64,000 bases of DNA from Vibrio rumoiensis (lineage in GTDB: Bacteria; Pseudomonadota; Gammaproteobacteria; Enterobacterales; Vibrionaceae), in contig NZ_AP018685.1 of the NCBI RefSeq assembly GCF_002218045.2, positions 1,178,001-1,242,000 on the forward strand, read 5' to 3'. Shown here piece after piece: positions 7,573-18,074 of the stretch. The first letter of the stretch is position 1. Each line of letters starts with the position of its first letter. A program made the position numbers and the translations under genes. The notes under the pieces were generated by a model. That model was not told the DNA's origin. It saw only the letters and a program-made list of their open reading frames with translations, and ran no database searches.

Positions 7573-9138
7573 TTAAGAAATCCCGTGATGAACGTGGTTA
7601 TCGGCCTTTGGTGGGCAAGTCGCCAGCACTTCTCTTCGCCCAGAGTCTTTGACTTCTTCTAAAATGACGTCAAATCCCCATAATCGATGAAGATGTTTAA
7701 GGACTTCAGGGTAGCCATCATTAAGAGGGATCCTATCTTGTGGGATGTGTTGTAAGGTTAATGATCGATCACCTCTTACATTCACATTCCACACTTGAAT
7801 ATTGGGCTCTAAATTACTCAGGTTATATTGTGAAGCAAGCTTTTCTCGAATCGCTTGATAGCCTAACTCATCGTGAATGGCACTGACTTGAATATAGTTT
7901 TTCCTATCGTCGTCTAGTACAGCAAAGAGCTTGAAATCCCGAATTACTTTAGGCGATAAATATTGGCTGATGAAGCTTTCGTCTTTGAAGTTATGCATGG
8001 CAAAGTGCAGGGTATCAAGCCAGTTACTGCCGGCAATCTCAGGAAACCACTCTTTATCTTCCTCAGTGGGATGTTCGCAAATACGGCGTATATCTTGAAA
8101 CATGGCAAAGCCCAGTGCGTATGGGTTAATACCATTGTAATAGCGGCTGTTGTATTCCGGTTGTGCGATGACGCTAGTGTGGCTGTGTAAAAATTCCAGA
8201 ATGAAAGAATCCGTAACGATGCCTTCGTCATAGAGATGATTCAAAATGGTGTAATGCCAAAAGGTTGCCCAGCCTTCGTTCATGACTTGGGTTTGTTTTT
8301 GTGGGTAAAAATATTGGCTCACTTTTCGGACAATACGTACCACCTCTCGTTGCCATGGTTCTAACAATGGGGCGTGCTTTTCAATGAAATAAAGCAAGTT
8401 CTCTTGGGGTTCACTTGGGAAGCGATGATCGCTGTGATGCTCATCATGTTTGGATTTCGGTACGGTGCGCCAAAGCTCATTCACTTGCGATTGTAGATAC
8501 GCTTCGCGTGATTCCTGGCGAGCTTTTTCTTCTAGGATCGAAATTTTTTCAGGTCGTTTATAGCGGTCGACACCGTAGTTCATTAGGGCGTGACAAGAGT
8601 CGAGGATTTTTTCGACTTCCCCGATGCCATATTTTTCTTCGCACTCGGTAATGTAGGTACGAGCAAACAATAAGTAGTCAATGATTGAGCTGGCATCGGT
8701 CCACGATTGAAATAGATAATTACCTTTAAAGAATGAGTTATGACCATAGCAGGCATGCGCCATCACTAGTGCTTGCATCGTGATGGTATTTTCTTCCATC
8801 AAGTAAGCAATACATGGATCAGAGTTAATTACGATTTCGTAAGCGAGCCCCATGTGACCATGTTTATAATTTTGCTCTGTTTGAATAAAACGTTTACCAA
8901 AAGACCAGTGGTTATAATTGATCGGCATACCGATGCTGGAATAGGCATCCATCATTTGTTCTGCGGTGATCACTTCAATCTGGTTAGGATAGGTATCAAG
9001 ACGGTAGTGCTCTGCCACACGTTTGATTTCAGTATGGTAGAGCTCCAATAAATCAAAGGTCCAATCTGGGCCATTAGGTAATGGATAGCCTGGGTGAGCG
9101 CTTTGCTTATCTAATGTTTGTTGGTTTTTCGTCACCAT
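7573..9138 (-). CDS. ycgB: SpoVR family protein YcgB
   Basis: Protein of 521 residues of the SpoVR family, related to a Bacillus spore cortex protein and to E. coli YcgB. The sequence carries the typical openings PDWTFDLLELYHTEIKRVAEHY and MNEGWATFWHYTILNHLYDEG near residues 290-310, and YNSRYYNGINPYALGFAMFQDI near 335. The biochemical role is unknown. In gammaproteobacteria it is coexpressed with the PrkA kinase YeaG and with YeaH under general stress. It is the third gene of this operon, 11 bases after yeaH, with ribosome-binding site AGGGGATGA before the ATG. Soluble; no signal peptide. Confidence 0.93.
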   Translation of the reverse strand: MVTKNQQTLDKQSAHPGYPLPNGPDWTFDLLELYHTEIKRVAEHYRLDTYPNQIEVITAEQMMDAYSSIGMPINYNHWSFGKRFIQTEQNYKHGHMGLAYEIVINSDPCIAYLMEENTITMQALVMAHACYGHNSFFKGNYLFQSWTDASSIIDYLLFARTYITECEEKYGIGEVEKILDSCHALMNYGVDRYKRPEKISILEEKARQESREAYLQSQVNELWRTVPKSKHDEHHSDHRFPSEPQENLLYFIEKHAPLLEPWQREVVRIVRKVSQYFYPQKQTQVMNEGWATFWHYTILNHLYDEGIVTDSFILEFLHSHTSVIAQPEYNSRYYNGINPYALGFAMFQDIRRICEHPTEEDKEWFPEIAGSNWLDTLHFAMHNFKDESFISQYLSPKVIRDFKLFAVLDDDRKNYIQVSAIHDELGYQAIREKLASQYNLSNLEPNIQVWNVNVRGDRSLTLQHIPQDRIPLNDGYPEVLKHLHRLWGFDVILEEVKDSGRREVLATCPPKADNHVHHGIS

Positions 9139-9149
9139 AAATCATCCCC

Positions 9150-10424
9150 TTAAGATTGAGTTTGCTTTTGAAACAACTCACGGAAAATTGGGAAAATGTC
9201 GTCAAGCGATTGGATATTCTTTATTGCAAAATTATCAAAAGACTCACCAATGTCTTCGTACTCTTTCCACAAGGTTTGATGGGCCCGTTTGGTGATCTCT
9301 ATGTAAGAATAATATTGGCAATAAGGCAGTAATTGTTTCACTAATAACTCTTTACAGCGCGGAGAATCATCAGCCCAGTTATCACCATCTGAGGCTTGCG
9401 CAGCATAGATATTCCATTCATTGGTTGGATAGCGATCTTTGACAATATCACTCATTAATTTTAGTGCACTGGAAACAATGGTGCCGCCGGTTTCTTGTGA
9501 GTAGAAAAACTCGTGCTCATCGACTTCCTTAGCTTGCGTGTGGTGTCGAATAAAAATAACGTCGACATTTTCATAAGTGCGAGTTAAGAATAGATAAAGT
9601 AAGACATAAAATCGTTTGGCAATATCTTTGGTGGCCTGATCCATTGAACCAGATACGTCCATCAAACAAAACATGACCGCTTGGCTTGAGGGAATGGGCT
9701 TGCGTTCATAGTTTTTATAACGTAGGTCAAAAGTATCAATAAAGGGAACGCGAGAAATCTTTTCGCGTAATTCGGCAATTTCACTTTTAATACGAGTTTC
9801 TTCTAATGGTTGAGCTGGCTCAGTCAGCATGATGTCATCCAACATACTTTCTAATTCCCGTAATTGACGACGTTTAGACGCCGTCATCGCAGTGCGTCTA
9901 GCAAGTGATTGCTGAAGTGAACGGACGATCGCTATGTTGGATGGAATCCCTGCAGTTTTGTAGCCGGAACGATGGGTTTTCCATTCAGTAATTTTATTGA
10001 TTTGATTTTTTCTTAGGTTCGGAAGCTCAAGATCTTCAAATAAAATATCGAGATATTCATCTTTGGAAATTTGAAAAATGAAATCATCTTGTCCTTCGCC
10101 ATCATTACTCGCATCACCTTGACCTGAACCGCCCCCTGAGCCGCCAGCGGGTGGGCGGTCGATGCGATCACCCGTAGTAAATTGATCATTACCCGGATGA
10201 ACACGTTCTTTGGTACCGCCTTTGCCTTGATGGAAGCTAGGTTCACTAATGTCGTGATTCGGAATAGAGACATCCTCACCGGTTTCTGTGTTGGTGATAG
10301 AACGCTTTTTGACCGCCTCAGCAACGGACTTTTTGATTTGCTCTTTATTACGGCGAATAAAGCGCTGCCGGTTAACCGTGCTTTTATTCTTACCATTTAA
10401 ACGTCGATCAATAAACTGTGACAT
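9150..10424 (-). CDS. yeaH: DUF444/YeaH von Willebrand-type protein
   Basis: Protein of 424 residues of the UPF0229 (DUF444) family. The N-terminal third is basic and then Gly/Ser-rich ([21 protein letters not shown]), so probably disordered. The C-terminal half contains a VWA-like domain with the MIDAS sequence [13 protein letters not shown] near residue 252. Partner of the YeaG kinase in the stationary-phase and nitrogen-starvation response; molecular function not established. Good ribosome-binding site GGGAGG. It lies between yeaG and ycgB. A strong hairpin at 10471-10503 separates it from yeaG and may reduce its transcription relative to yeaG. Confidence 0.93.
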   Translation of the reverse strand: MSQFIDRRLNGKNKSTVNRQRFIRRNKEQIKKSVAEAVKKRSITNTETGEDVSIPNHDISEPSFHQGKGGTKERVHPGNDQFTTGDRIDRPPAGGSGGGSGQGDASNDGEGQDDFIFQISKDEYLDILFEDLELPNLRKNQINKITEWKTHRSGYKTAGIPSNIAIVRSLQQSLARRTAMTASKRRQLRELESMLDDIMLTEPAQPLEETRIKSEIAELREKISRVPFIDTFDLRYKNYERKPIPSSQAVMFCLMDVSGSMDQATKDIAKRFYVLLYLFLTRTYENVDVIFIRHHTQAKEVDEHEFFYSQETGGTIVSSALKLMSDIVKDRYPTNEWNIYAAQASDGDNWADDSPRCKELLVKQLLPYCQYYSYIEITKRAHQTLWKEYEDIGESFDNFAIKNIQSLDDIFPIFRELFQKQTQS

Positions 10425-10470
10425 AGTGCCTCCCCAAGCAGCGTCCTCAATATGTTGAACAGCGTAATAA

Positions 10471-10503
10471 AGCTAACTTGACGTATAACGAGACAAGTTA
10501 GCT
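10471..10503 (-). terminator. Inverted repeat between yeaG and yeaH (attenuator or processing hairpin)
   Basis: A perfect 10-bp inverted repeat (AGCTAACTTG 10471-10480 with CAAGTTAGCT 10494-10503) with a 13-base loop. On the minus strand the stem is followed by TTTATT, a weak U-run, so it could act as a leaky terminator or an RNA stabiliser inside the operon. Confidence 0.6.
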
Positions 10504-10523
10504 AATACTCAATGCTGATTCAC

Positions 10524-12458
10524 TTATGAAGACTTACGCACGCGTAAATACCACTCAGCTAGTAAACGAACTTGTTTCTTGGTGTAGCCTTTCTCCATCA
10601 TACGGGCAACAAAGTTGTCGTGTTTTTTCTGATCATCGGTGGACGTTTTCGCATTGAATGAAATGACAGGAAGCAATTCTTCGGTATTCGAGAACATTTT
10701 CTTTTCAATCACAGTGCGAAGTTTTTCATAGCTGGTCCAAACAGGGTTATGGCCGTTATTGTTGGCACGAGCACGTAAGACAAAATTAACGATTTCATTG
10801 CGGAAATCTTTTGGATTACTAATGCCTGCGGTTTTTTCTATTTTTTCTAACTCATCATTTAGCGCAGAACGGTCAAATAGCTGTCCGGTTTCCGGATCAC
10901 GATATTCTTGGTCTTGAATCCAAAAATCGGCATAAGTGACATAGCGGTCAAAGATGTTTTGTCCGTATTCTGAGTAGGACTCTAAATACGCGGTTTGAAT
11001 TTCTTTGCCGATGAATTCGACATATTTAGGGACTAGATAGCCTTTTAAGAATTCAAGGTATCGATCCGCGATTTCTTGCGGGAATTGTTCGCGTTCAACC
11101 TGCTGCTCTATCACATAAAAGAGATGAACAGGGTTGGCGGCCACTTCGGTTTGGTCGAAGTTAAATACGCGAGATAGAATCTTAAAGGCAAAGCGGGTAG
11201 AAAGCCCTGACATACCTTCATCGACGCCTGCGTAATCACGATACTCTTGATAACTTTTGGCTTTTGGATCGGTGTCTTTGAGGGTTTCACCATCATAGAC
11301 GCGCATTTTTGAGAATACTGAGGAATTCTCTGGTTCTTTTAAGCGCGATAAGATGCTGAATTGAGCCAATATGTCTAAGGTGCTCGGTGAGCATGGTGCT
11401 TGAGACAGTTCACTATTGAGAAGGAGTTTTTTATAGATTTTTATTTCTTCGGACACGCGTAAACAATACGGCACTTTGACAATATAAACCCGGTCGAGGA
11501 AAGCTTCATTGTTTTTATTATGACGGAAGGTTTGCCACTCGGATTCATTGGAGTGGGCAAGAATCATACCTTCAAAAGGTAGGGCTGATAGGCCTTCAGT
11601 CCCGTTATAGTTGCCTTCTTGAGTGGCGGTTAATAACGGATGTAAGACTTTAATTGGGGCTTTGAACATCTCAACAAATTCCATTACCCCTTGGTTGGCC
11701 TTACACAATGCACCTGAATAGCTGTAAGCGTCGGGATCATCTTGTGAGTAATGCTCTAATTTACGAATATCGACTTTACCAACCAATGAGGAAATATCTT
11801 GGTTGTTTTCGTCACCTGGTTCCGTTTTCGCTATCGCGATCTGGTTCAAGATAGAAGGGCGCACCTTAACCACTTTGAACTTGGTAATATCGCCGCCGAA
11901 CTCTTGTAAGCGTTTTGCCGCCCAAGGTGACATGATTGAGCGTAAATAGCGTTGATCGATGCCATATTCGCTTTTTAATAGCTCTCCGTCTTCTTCCACA
12001 TTAAATAAGCTGAATGGGTGATCATTCACTGGGCTACGAACCCCATTGGCTGAAAGAACATAAATCGGCATTTGTTGCATTAGTGCTTTGAGTTTTTCAG
12101 CTAAAGAGGATTTACCGCCGCCTACAGGGCCGAGTAAATAAAGAATTTGCTTGCGCTCTTCCAAGCCTTGGGCGGCATGTTTTAAGTAAGACACGATTTG
12201 CTCAATCGCTTCTTCCATACCATAGAAATGCTCAAAGGTTTTATAGCGAGAGATGACCCGGTTGGAAAAAATTCGACTTAGTCTAGGCTCTTTAGATGTG
12301 TCAATAATTTCAGGTTCACCTATGGCGAGCAGTAATCGCTCTGCTGCATTCGCATAAGCACTTTTGTCCTTTTGGCACAACGAAAGGAAGTCTTGGAGAG
12401 AAAGTTCTTCATCTTTAGAAGCTTCATAGCGTGATTGGTAGTGGTCAAAAATACTCAT
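10524..12458 (-). CDS. yeaG: PrkA family serine protein kinase YeaG
   Basis: Serine kinase of the PrkA family, 644 residues, exactly the E. coli YeaG length. An N-terminal AAA-like domain holds the Walker A GPVGGGKSS near residue 109 and RVISRYKTFEHFYGMEEAIEQ before it. The C-terminal half has the kinase-related PrkA region. It acts in stress and starvation signalling; substrates are poorly known. I chose the ATG at 12458 (MSIFDHYQSRYE) because AAGGGG lies just upstream and it matches the family start; the frame stays open further upstream. First gene of the yeaG-yeaH-ycgB operon, with a promoter expected in 12459-12600. Confidence 0.95.
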   Translation of the reverse strand: MSIFDHYQSRYEASKDEELSLQDFLSLCQKDKSAYANAAERLLLAIGEPEIIDTSKEPRLSRIFSNRVISRYKTFEHFYGMEEAIEQIVSYLKHAAQGLEERKQILYLLGPVGGGKSSLAEKLKALMQQMPIYVLSANGVRSPVNDHPFSLFNVEEDGELLKSEYGIDQRYLRSIMSPWAAKRLQEFGGDITKFKVVKVRPSILNQIAIAKTEPGDENNQDISSLVGKVDIRKLEHYSQDDPDAYSYSGALCKANQGVMEFVEMFKAPIKVLHPLLTATQEGNYNGTEGLSALPFEGMILAHSNESEWQTFRHNKNNEAFLDRVYIVKVPYCLRVSEEIKIYKKLLLNSELSQAPCSPSTLDILAQFSILSRLKEPENSSVFSKMRVYDGETLKDTDPKAKSYQEYRDYAGVDEGMSGLSTRFAFKILSRVFNFDQTEVAANPVHLFYVIEQQVEREQFPQEIADRYLEFLKGYLVPKYVEFIGKEIQTAYLESYSEYGQNIFDRYVTYADFWIQDQEYRDPETGQLFDRSALNDELEKIEKTAGISNPKDFRNEIVNFVLRARANNNGHNPVWTSYEKLRTVIEKKMFSNTEELLPVISFNAKTSTDDQKKHDNFVARMMEKGYTKKQVRLLAEWYLRVRKSS

Positions 12459-12624
12459 AGTGAATCCCCTTGAATATGTCGAATGGTGAAAATGACAAAA
12501 TCCGTACACCCTATAATTAAGACTAGACTCGATTTTTTATTCTGCTTAACAATTATGAACTTATTTGTGTAAGCATTTGCGGTTTGTCACGGATATGGGA
12601 GCGGCAAGCTGGGGGTAAAATAAA

Positions 12625-12661
12625 CAATAAAGAAAAGGCGATATCCGAAAATATCGCCTTT
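12625..12661 (-). terminator. Terminator after yfbU
   Basis: An 11-bp perfect stem (AAAGGCGATAT 12634-12644 with ATATCGCCTTT 12651-12661), with a T-rich tail on the minus strand (TTTTCTTTATT). It ends the yfbU transcript. Confidence 0.9.
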
Positions 12662-12686
12662 AATAGACTTAAAAATTGATGAGAAA

Positions 12687-13187
12687 TTAAGCGTTAAAGA
12701 TTTGGGTAAGCTCTGTGGCTGATAAATGATATTGACGAGGGCAGTTACGCCATGTGCTAATCATGCGACGATATTTGTCTAACATCGGCATTTGCGCATT
12801 GAAGTGATGATCGCCTTTATCAAACTGAGGGTACAAGCCTTCAGAATCCGTTAGGAAACGAACATAGTTTACGGCTTGATGTTCGGTTGCAATATCGAAG
12901 CCTAGGAATTGCAGACGACGTTGGTCAACGTTCGCTTTATCTGCATCAGATAGCATGTTATTTGACTCTTGCATCGCGTGATACATTTCCATGATATCGA
13001 TAATTTCACGACATTTGTCTTCTTCCATGTGACCAAAGTTTTTATCCAACTCACGCATTTGTAAGCCATAACCACGTTCAACAATCACTTGTAGACGCTT
13101 ATACTTCTCAGCATTATTGGGTTCTAGTTGCGCCAGTAGGTTGTATTGGTTTGATAAAATTAAACGTTGTGCGTTAGTCATTTCCAT
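12687..13187 (-). CDS. yfbU: YfbU family protein
   Basis: Conserved cytoplasmic protein of 166 residues very similar to E. coli YfbU throughout, from [15 protein letters not shown] through [11 protein letters not shown] to [18 protein letters not shown]. Function is not established; the family has been linked to cell-death phenotypes in E. coli. The ribosome-binding site GAGG lies before the ATG at 13187. It lies 61 bases after pflA in the same direction, without a visible terminator between, so it may be cotranscribed with pflA. Confidence 0.93.
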   Translation of the reverse strand: MEMTNAQRLILSNQYNLLAQLEPNNAEKYKRLQVIVERGYGLQMRELDKNFGHMEEDKCREIIDIMEMYHAMQESNNMLSDADKANVDQRRLQFLGFDIATEHQAVNYVRFLTDSEGLYPQFDKGDHHFNAQMPMLDKYRRMISTWRNCPRQYHLSATELTQIFNA

Positions 13188-13248
13188 AGTGAACCTCGAT
13201 AAATTTAATTGAATTCTATTAACTTAATAGCGCGATAAGAATCTTTGC

Positions 13249-13989
13249 TTAATACATCACGTTATCGTTATATTTGCTGAGTATCTCAACCACTTTTTCC
13301 ATTGTTTCTTTGGATGGAGGCTCAACGCCTTCTAGTGGGTAGTCGTGCCCTAATGCTTCCCATTTATGCGCACCGAGTTTGTGGTACGGAAGCAGCTCAA
13401 TTTTTTCAATGTTATCCATATCTTTAATAAATTCGCCCAGCATTTCGGCGGCTTCGAGATCATCGGTATAACCTGGAACGATGACGTAGCGTAACCAGGT
13501 TTTTTGACCAATTTTATGCAGATAACGAGCAAAATCTAAGGTGCGTCGATTCGATACGCCAATGAAATCGTGGTGAACTTCGTCTTTCATGTGTTTGATA
13601 TCAAGCATAACAAGATCTGTCGCATCAAGAACTTCATCAATTACATCTGTATGTTTACGAATATAGCCATTGGTATCTAGGCAAGTATGAATGCCTTCAG
13701 CTTGTGCAGCGCGGAATAGGTCACGAACAAACTCAGGTTGTAGCATCGCTTCGCCACCTGAACAGGTAATGCCGCCACCCGATGCATTCATAAAATGGCG
13801 GTAAGATTTCGCTTCAGCAATGATCTCTTCTACTGTCACTTCTTTGCCGCCATGGGTATCCCATGTATCGCGGTTATGGCAATACATGCAACGCATTAAA
13901 CAGCCTTGCATGAAAACGATGAAACGAATACCTGGGCCATCAACTGTGCCACAAGATTCATAAGAGTGAATACGACCGATAGTAGACAT
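13249..13989 (-). CDS. pflA: Pyruvate formate-lyase activating enzyme
   Basis: Radical SAM enzyme that installs the glycyl radical on PflB under anaerobiosis. The 4Fe-4S motif [15 protein letters not shown] (CxxxCxxC) is at residues 30-37, and the SAM-binding glycine stretch [17 protein letters not shown] is near 68-84. The length of 246 equals the E. coli enzyme. Ribosome-binding site AAGGAA. It follows pflB after 185 bases that contain the pflB terminator, so expression is partly from readthrough or its own promoter. Confidence 0.97.
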   Translation of the reverse strand: MSTIGRIHSYESCGTVDGPGIRFIVFMQGCLMRCMYCHNRDTWDTHGGKEVTVEEIIAEAKSYRHFMNASGGGITCSGGEAMLQPEFVRDLFRAAQAEGIHTCLDTNGYIRKHTDVIDEVLDATDLVMLDIKHMKDEVHHDFIGVSNRRTLDFARYLHKIGQKTWLRYVIVPGYTDDLEAAEMLGEFIKDMDNIEKIELLPYHKLGAHKWEALGHDYPLEGVEPPSKETMEKVVEILSKYNDNVMY

Positions 13990-14117
13990 AGGAAAATTCC
14001 TTAGCTTTATAATGTTTTTATTTTATTACAAAAGATAAGGTTAACCTAGCAGAAGCACGAGTTTTTTGTCGGGAGTTTGTTCGTTAGTAAATGAATGCAT
14101 CTGAGGTTATTTAGCAG

Positions 14118-14152
14118 AAAAAGAAAAGCCCCACTCAAAGAGTAGGGCTTAA
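14118..14152 (-). terminator. Terminator after pflB
   Basis: The stem AAGCCCCACTC (14126-14136) pairs with GAGTAGGGCTT (14140-14150) with one wobble and a short loop. On the minus strand it is followed by a TTTTCTTTTTC tail. It separates pflB from pflA. Confidence 0.85.
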
Positions 14153-14174
14153 AATTACATGAAAGCTCTAAAGA

Positions 14175-16451
14175 TTATAGAGATTCAGTAAATGTACGTG
14201 CGATAACATCTTGTTGCTGTTCAGCCGTTAGAGAGTTGAATCGTACAGCGTATCCAGATACACGGATAGTTAGCTGAGGATATTTCTCAGGGTGCTTAAC
14301 AGCGTCTTCTAGAGTTTCACGGTTAAGTACGTTTACGTTTAGGTGTTGGCCACCTTCAACGCCTGCTTCATGGTGGAAGTAACCATCCATTAGACCAGCA
14401 AGGTTTGCTTTCTTAGCATCGTCAGTCTTACCTAATGCGTTAGGTACGATAGAGAAGGTGTAAGAGATACCATCTTGTGCATCAGCAAACGGTAGTTTCG
14501 CTACTGAAGTTAGAGATGCTACCGCACCTTTCTCATCGCGACCGTGCATTGGGTTAGCACCTGGAGCGAATGGAGTACCAGCACGACGACCATCTGGAGT
14601 GTTACCCGTTTTCTTACCATATACCACGTTTGATGTGATAGTAAGGATAGACTGAGTAGGGATAGCGTCACGGTAAGTCTTAAGCTTACGGATTTTGCCC
14701 ATGAATACTGAAACAAGTTCACATGCGATGTCATCAACGCGAGCGTCGTTGTTACCAAATTTAGGGTAATCGCCTTCGATTTCGAAATCGATCGCTAGAC
14801 CGTCTTCGTCACGGATAGGCTTAACTTTCGCGTATTTGATTGCAGATAGTGAGTCAGCTGCAACAGATAGACCCGCGATACCACAAGCCATTGTACGACG
14901 AACATCACGGTCATGAAGAGCCATTAGAGACGCTTCGTAGCTGTATTTGTCGTGCATGTAGTGGATAGAGTTCAATGCTGTTACGTATTGTTTTGCTAAC
15001 CAATCCATGAAGTGGTCCATTTTTTCCCACAACTCGTTGTAATCTAGGTATTCACCTTCGATTTTGTCCATTTTAGGACCAACTTGGATTTTTAGTTTTT
15101 CATCCACACCACCGTTGATGGTGTAAAGCATAGTTTTTGCTAAGTTTGCACGAGCACCGAAGAACTGCATTTGCTTACCAACAACCATTGGAGATACACA
15201 ACAAGCGATTGCGTAGTCATCAGATTGTAGGTCAGGGCGCATTAAATCATCATTTTCGTACTGGATAGAAGACGTATCGATAGATACTTTCGCACAGAAG
15301 TGCTTAAAGCCAGCAGGAAGTTGCTCAGACCAAAGAACGGTGATGTTTGGCTCTGGGCTAGGACCCATAGTGTATAGGCTGTTTAGGAAACGGAAGTTAG
15401 TACGTGTTACTAGAGTACGTCCGTCAAGACCCATACCACCCATTGATTCTGTTGCCCAGATTGGGTCACCAGAGAACAACTCATCGTATTCAGGAGTACG
15501 TAGGAAACGAACCATACGTAGCTTCATTACGAAGTGGTCGATCATTTCTTGAGCTTGTTCTTCAGTGATGCGACCTGCAGCGATATCACGTTCGATGAAG
15601 ATATCTAGGAAGCTTGAAGTACGACCAAGAGACATTGCCGCGCCGTTTTGAGATTTAACCGCCGCTAGGTAACCGAAGTAAGTCCATTGGATTGCTTCTT
15701 GTGCTGTTTCAGCAGGGCGAGAAATATCACAACCGTATTTAGCAGCCATTTCTTTGATTTGGCCTAGTGCACGGTGTTGCTCTGCAATTTCTTCACGAAG
15801 TTGCATCGTTGCTGTTAGATCTTCGCCATTTTCAAAACGCTCTTGTAGAGACGTGAATTGAGCGAATTTGTCTTTCATCAAGAAGTCGATACCGTATAGC
15901 GCTATACGACGGTAGTCACCAATGATACGACCACGGCCGTACGCATCAGGAAGACCAGTCAATACGCCAGACTTACGACATTTCATGATGTCAGGAGTGT
16001 AGATATCGAAAACACCTTGGTTGTGTGTTTTACGTAGTTCAGTGTAGATCTTAGAAATTTGTGGGTCTAATGTACGACCGTAAGCTTTGCAAGAACCTTC
16101 AACCATACGGATACCACCGTTAGGGATGATGGCACGCTTAAGTGGGGCTTCAGTTTGAAGACCAACAATCGTTTCAAGATCTTTGTTGATGTAACCTGCA
16201 TCGTGTGCAGTGATGGTAGAAATAACAGAAGTGTCAAAATCTAGAGGAGCAAGAGTTTTGTTCTCAATTTTGATACCTTCCATTACTTGAGCCCAAAGCT
16301 TGTTAGTTGCTTCAGTACCCTCAGAAACTAGGAAAGATTCATCACCTTCATATGGTGTGTAGTTCTTTTGAATGAAATCACGAACGTTTACTTCATTTTG
16401 CCAATCACCGTTAGCAAAACCTTCCCAAGCTTTAGCAAATTGCTCTGCCAT
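14175..16451 (-). CDS. pflB: Formate C-acetyltransferase (pyruvate formate-lyase)
   Basis: Glycyl radical enzyme, 758 residues, converting pyruvate and CoA to acetyl-CoA and formate in anaerobic growth. The active-site cysteine pair is in [10 protein letters not shown] near residue 418, and the C-terminal glycyl radical loop is RVSGYAVRF near residue 732. The ribosome-binding site AAGGTAGG precedes the ATG. The codon choice is that of a highly expressed gene. The long upstream region (16452-17137) carries an FNR-like site. Neighbour pflA encodes its activase. Confidence 0.98.
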   Translation of the reverse strand: MAEQFAKAWEGFANGDWQNEVNVRDFIQKNYTPYEGDESFLVSEGTEATNKLWAQVMEGIKIENKTLAPLDFDTSVISTITAHDAGYINKDLETIVGLQTEAPLKRAIIPNGGIRMVEGSCKAYGRTLDPQISKIYTELRKTHNQGVFDIYTPDIMKCRKSGVLTGLPDAYGRGRIIGDYRRIALYGIDFLMKDKFAQFTSLQERFENGEDLTATMQLREEIAEQHRALGQIKEMAAKYGCDISRPAETAQEAIQWTYFGYLAAVKSQNGAAMSLGRTSSFLDIFIERDIAAGRITEEQAQEMIDHFVMKLRMVRFLRTPEYDELFSGDPIWATESMGGMGLDGRTLVTRTNFRFLNSLYTMGPSPEPNITVLWSEQLPAGFKHFCAKVSIDTSSIQYENDDLMRPDLQSDDYAIACCVSPMVVGKQMQFFGARANLAKTMLYTINGGVDEKLKIQVGPKMDKIEGEYLDYNELWEKMDHFMDWLAKQYVTALNSIHYMHDKYSYEASLMALHDRDVRRTMACGIAGLSVAADSLSAIKYAKVKPIRDEDGLAIDFEIEGDYPKFGNNDARVDDIACELVSVFMGKIRKLKTYRDAIPTQSILTITSNVVYGKKTGNTPDGRRAGTPFAPGANPMHGRDEKGAVASLTSVAKLPFADAQDGISYTFSIVPNALGKTDDAKKANLAGLMDGYFHHEAGVEGGQHLNVNVLNRETLEDAVKHPEKYPQLTIRVSGYAVRFNSLTAEQQQDVIARTFTESL

Positions 16452-16802
16452 GACATACCTACCTTTGTAGTAGAAAAAATACGTACTGAAGTGATTGGCT
16501 ATTTATAATAACGTTTCACTGCCCAAGGGCCACAGTACACTCTGATTAATAATACTGATGGACTAGAGACTAACCCATTAGTATTAGTATTTTAAGCCGC
16601 CGTATCGTAACGCTCCGTTAGCTAAAATACAAAGAAAATAACCATTTTATCTCTGTTTGATTAAGAACATTTTCAACCTGATAAAGGTTAGTTTGTTCTT
16701 ATAAAATCGCAAGGGATCATGCCTTTCGTTTTTAATTTCAATTTATTTGATAACTTGTTATTTACTGCACATAAAATTTAACAATACATAAGTCCTTCAG
16801 TG

Positions 16803-16816
16803 TTGATCTCGATCAC
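16803..16816. promoter_or_regulatory. FNR-like site upstream of pflB
   Basis: TTGATCTCGATCAC matches the FNR consensus TTGATnnnnATCAA at nine of ten positions. It lies about 350 bases before the pflB start, within the range of the multiple pfl promoters known in E. coli. A CRP role is possible because the core also resembles the CRP half-sites. Confidence 0.6.
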
Positions 16817-17001
16817 TTTATTTTGACAATCTGCCTTAAATTAAAAAAAATTTTATAAATTATACAAATTTTGTTGAACTGACGATGAGCTTTAGGAGTG
16901 ACTTATAGGCTTTATTTCATGAAAGGAAGTATTGTTGATATTTTAATCAGTTAAATGATACGACAAGTTTATTTACTTGATGTAAGTGAAAATGCCTATA
17001 T

Positions 17002-17019
17002 TATGCATAAAAATTCAAA
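17002..17019. promoter_or_regulatory. ARG box (ArgR operator) before the ABC operon
   Basis: TATGCATAAAAATTCAAA fits the ARG box consensus WNTGAATWWWWATTCANW at 17 of 18 positions. It overlaps a likely -10 (TATTAT, 16999-17004) preceded by TTGATG at 16978-16983. This points to repression of the downstream transporter by ArgR with arginine. A second tandem box, usual in ArgR targets, is only poorly matched. Confidence 0.65.
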
Positions 17020-17137
17020 ATAAACGTCTGCATTAAAGCTTTTAAGCAATTTGCTTTGTTTGCAAGCCTTAAAAAGTGGTGTTAGGTTATTTTGACCATC
17101 AGGAAGATGAGTAACAACAATAAGGGAGTAGTAGCGC

Positions 17138-17908
17138 ATGACGGATGTACCCGCGCTAAATATCAAAGACTTACATAAAACCTTCGGCAAGAATGAAGTA
17201 TTAAAAGGTATCTCTCTTTCTGCTAATAAAGGTGATGTTATTTCTATTATCGGTTCTTCAGGATCGGGTAAGAGTACTTTTCTTCGTTGTATCAATTTGT
17301 TAGAGACGCCAACCTCGGGTGAGGTATGGGTTAATGGTGAGTTGATCCAGATGAAGACCAACCGTAAAAACGAAACCTCGCCAGCTAACGATAAACAAGT
17401 TCAAAGAATCCGCTCACGCCTTGCTATGGTATTCCAAGGTTTTAATCTGTGGTCGCATTTAACTGTGCTAGAAAATGTGATCGAAGCTCCAGTTCACGTA
17501 TTAGGTATCCCTAAAGCTCAAGCGATTGAAAATGCAGAATTGCTGCTTAAAAAAGTAGGTTTGTATGATCGTAAAGATTATTACCCGGGACACCTTTCAG
17601 GTGGTCAGCAACAACGCGCTGCTATTGCACGTGCTTTAGCGGTAGATCCGGAGGTGATGTTATTTGATGAGCCCACTTCCGCACTTGACCCTGAGTTAGT
17701 CGGTGAGGTGCTAGGTGTGATGCGTGATTTGGCTGAAGAAGGCCGCACCATGTTAGTGGTTACGCATGAAATGGCTTTCGCACGAGATGTTTCCAGCCAT
17801 GTTATGTTTCTTCATCAAGGAAAAGTTGAAGAAGAAGGTGCCCCAGAGAAATTGTTTAGTAATCCTGAATCGGAACGCTTTAAACAGTTTATATCTTCGG
17901 TCTATTAA
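17138..17908 (+). CDS. Polar/basic amino acid ABC transporter ATPase
   Basis: ATPase subunit of a HisP/ArtP/AotP-type importer, 256 residues. Walker A GSSGSGKST near residue 40, Q-loop MVFQGFNLWSHLTV, signature LSGGQQQR near 154, Walker B VMLFDEPTSALD and switch VVTHEM are all present. The insert with QMKTNRKNETSPANDKQVQRIRSRL is typical of the histidine/arginine/ornithine subgroup. The start ATG has AAGGGAG upstream. First gene of a four-gene operon with the binding protein and two permeases. An ARG box in the promoter favours arginine or ornithine as substrate over histidine. Confidence 0.88.
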   Translation: MTDVPALNIKDLHKTFGKNEVLKGISLSANKGDVISIIGSSGSGKSTFLRCINLLETPTSGEVWVNGELIQMKTNRKNETSPANDKQVQRIRSRLAMVFQGFNLWSHLTVLENVIEAPVHVLGIPKAQAIENAELLLKKVGLYDRKDYYPGHLSGGQQQRAAIARALAVDPEVMLFDEPTSALDPELVGEVLGVMRDLAEEGRTMLVVTHEMAFARDVSSHVMFLHQGKVEEEGAPEKLFSNPESERFKQFISSVY

Positions 17909-18074
17909 CCCCATAATCAAAAGAAATTAACTAAAAAATTCAGCGACAAACAGTATGTGAGTACGCTGGTATAAACTTTGCATCCTTTACACTTTAACAA
18001 AAGGACCTTGAAGGATATGAAGTAAGCAACAAACAACACAACATTATAAAAGTGATAATCACAGGAGTATGGAT

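Larger units (their letters stand above)
16452..17137. promoter_or_regulatory. Divergent control region of pflB and the amino acid ABC operon
   Basis: Intergenic stretch of 686 bases, AT-rich, with no convincing gene. The left part is the pflB leader and promoter region. It includes short repeated TAGTATTAG/AATACTGATG motifs near 16547-16593 and the FNR-like site at 16803-16816. The right end holds the ARG box and promoter of the ABC operon at 17002-17019. The AT-rich block at 16835-16880 could bind IHF or H-NS, but no clear consensus is visible. Confidence 0.6.

Noticed and set aside
17020..17040. Possible second tandem ARG box next to the first
   Set aside because: Only about 13 of 18 positions fit, so it was not called as a separate site.
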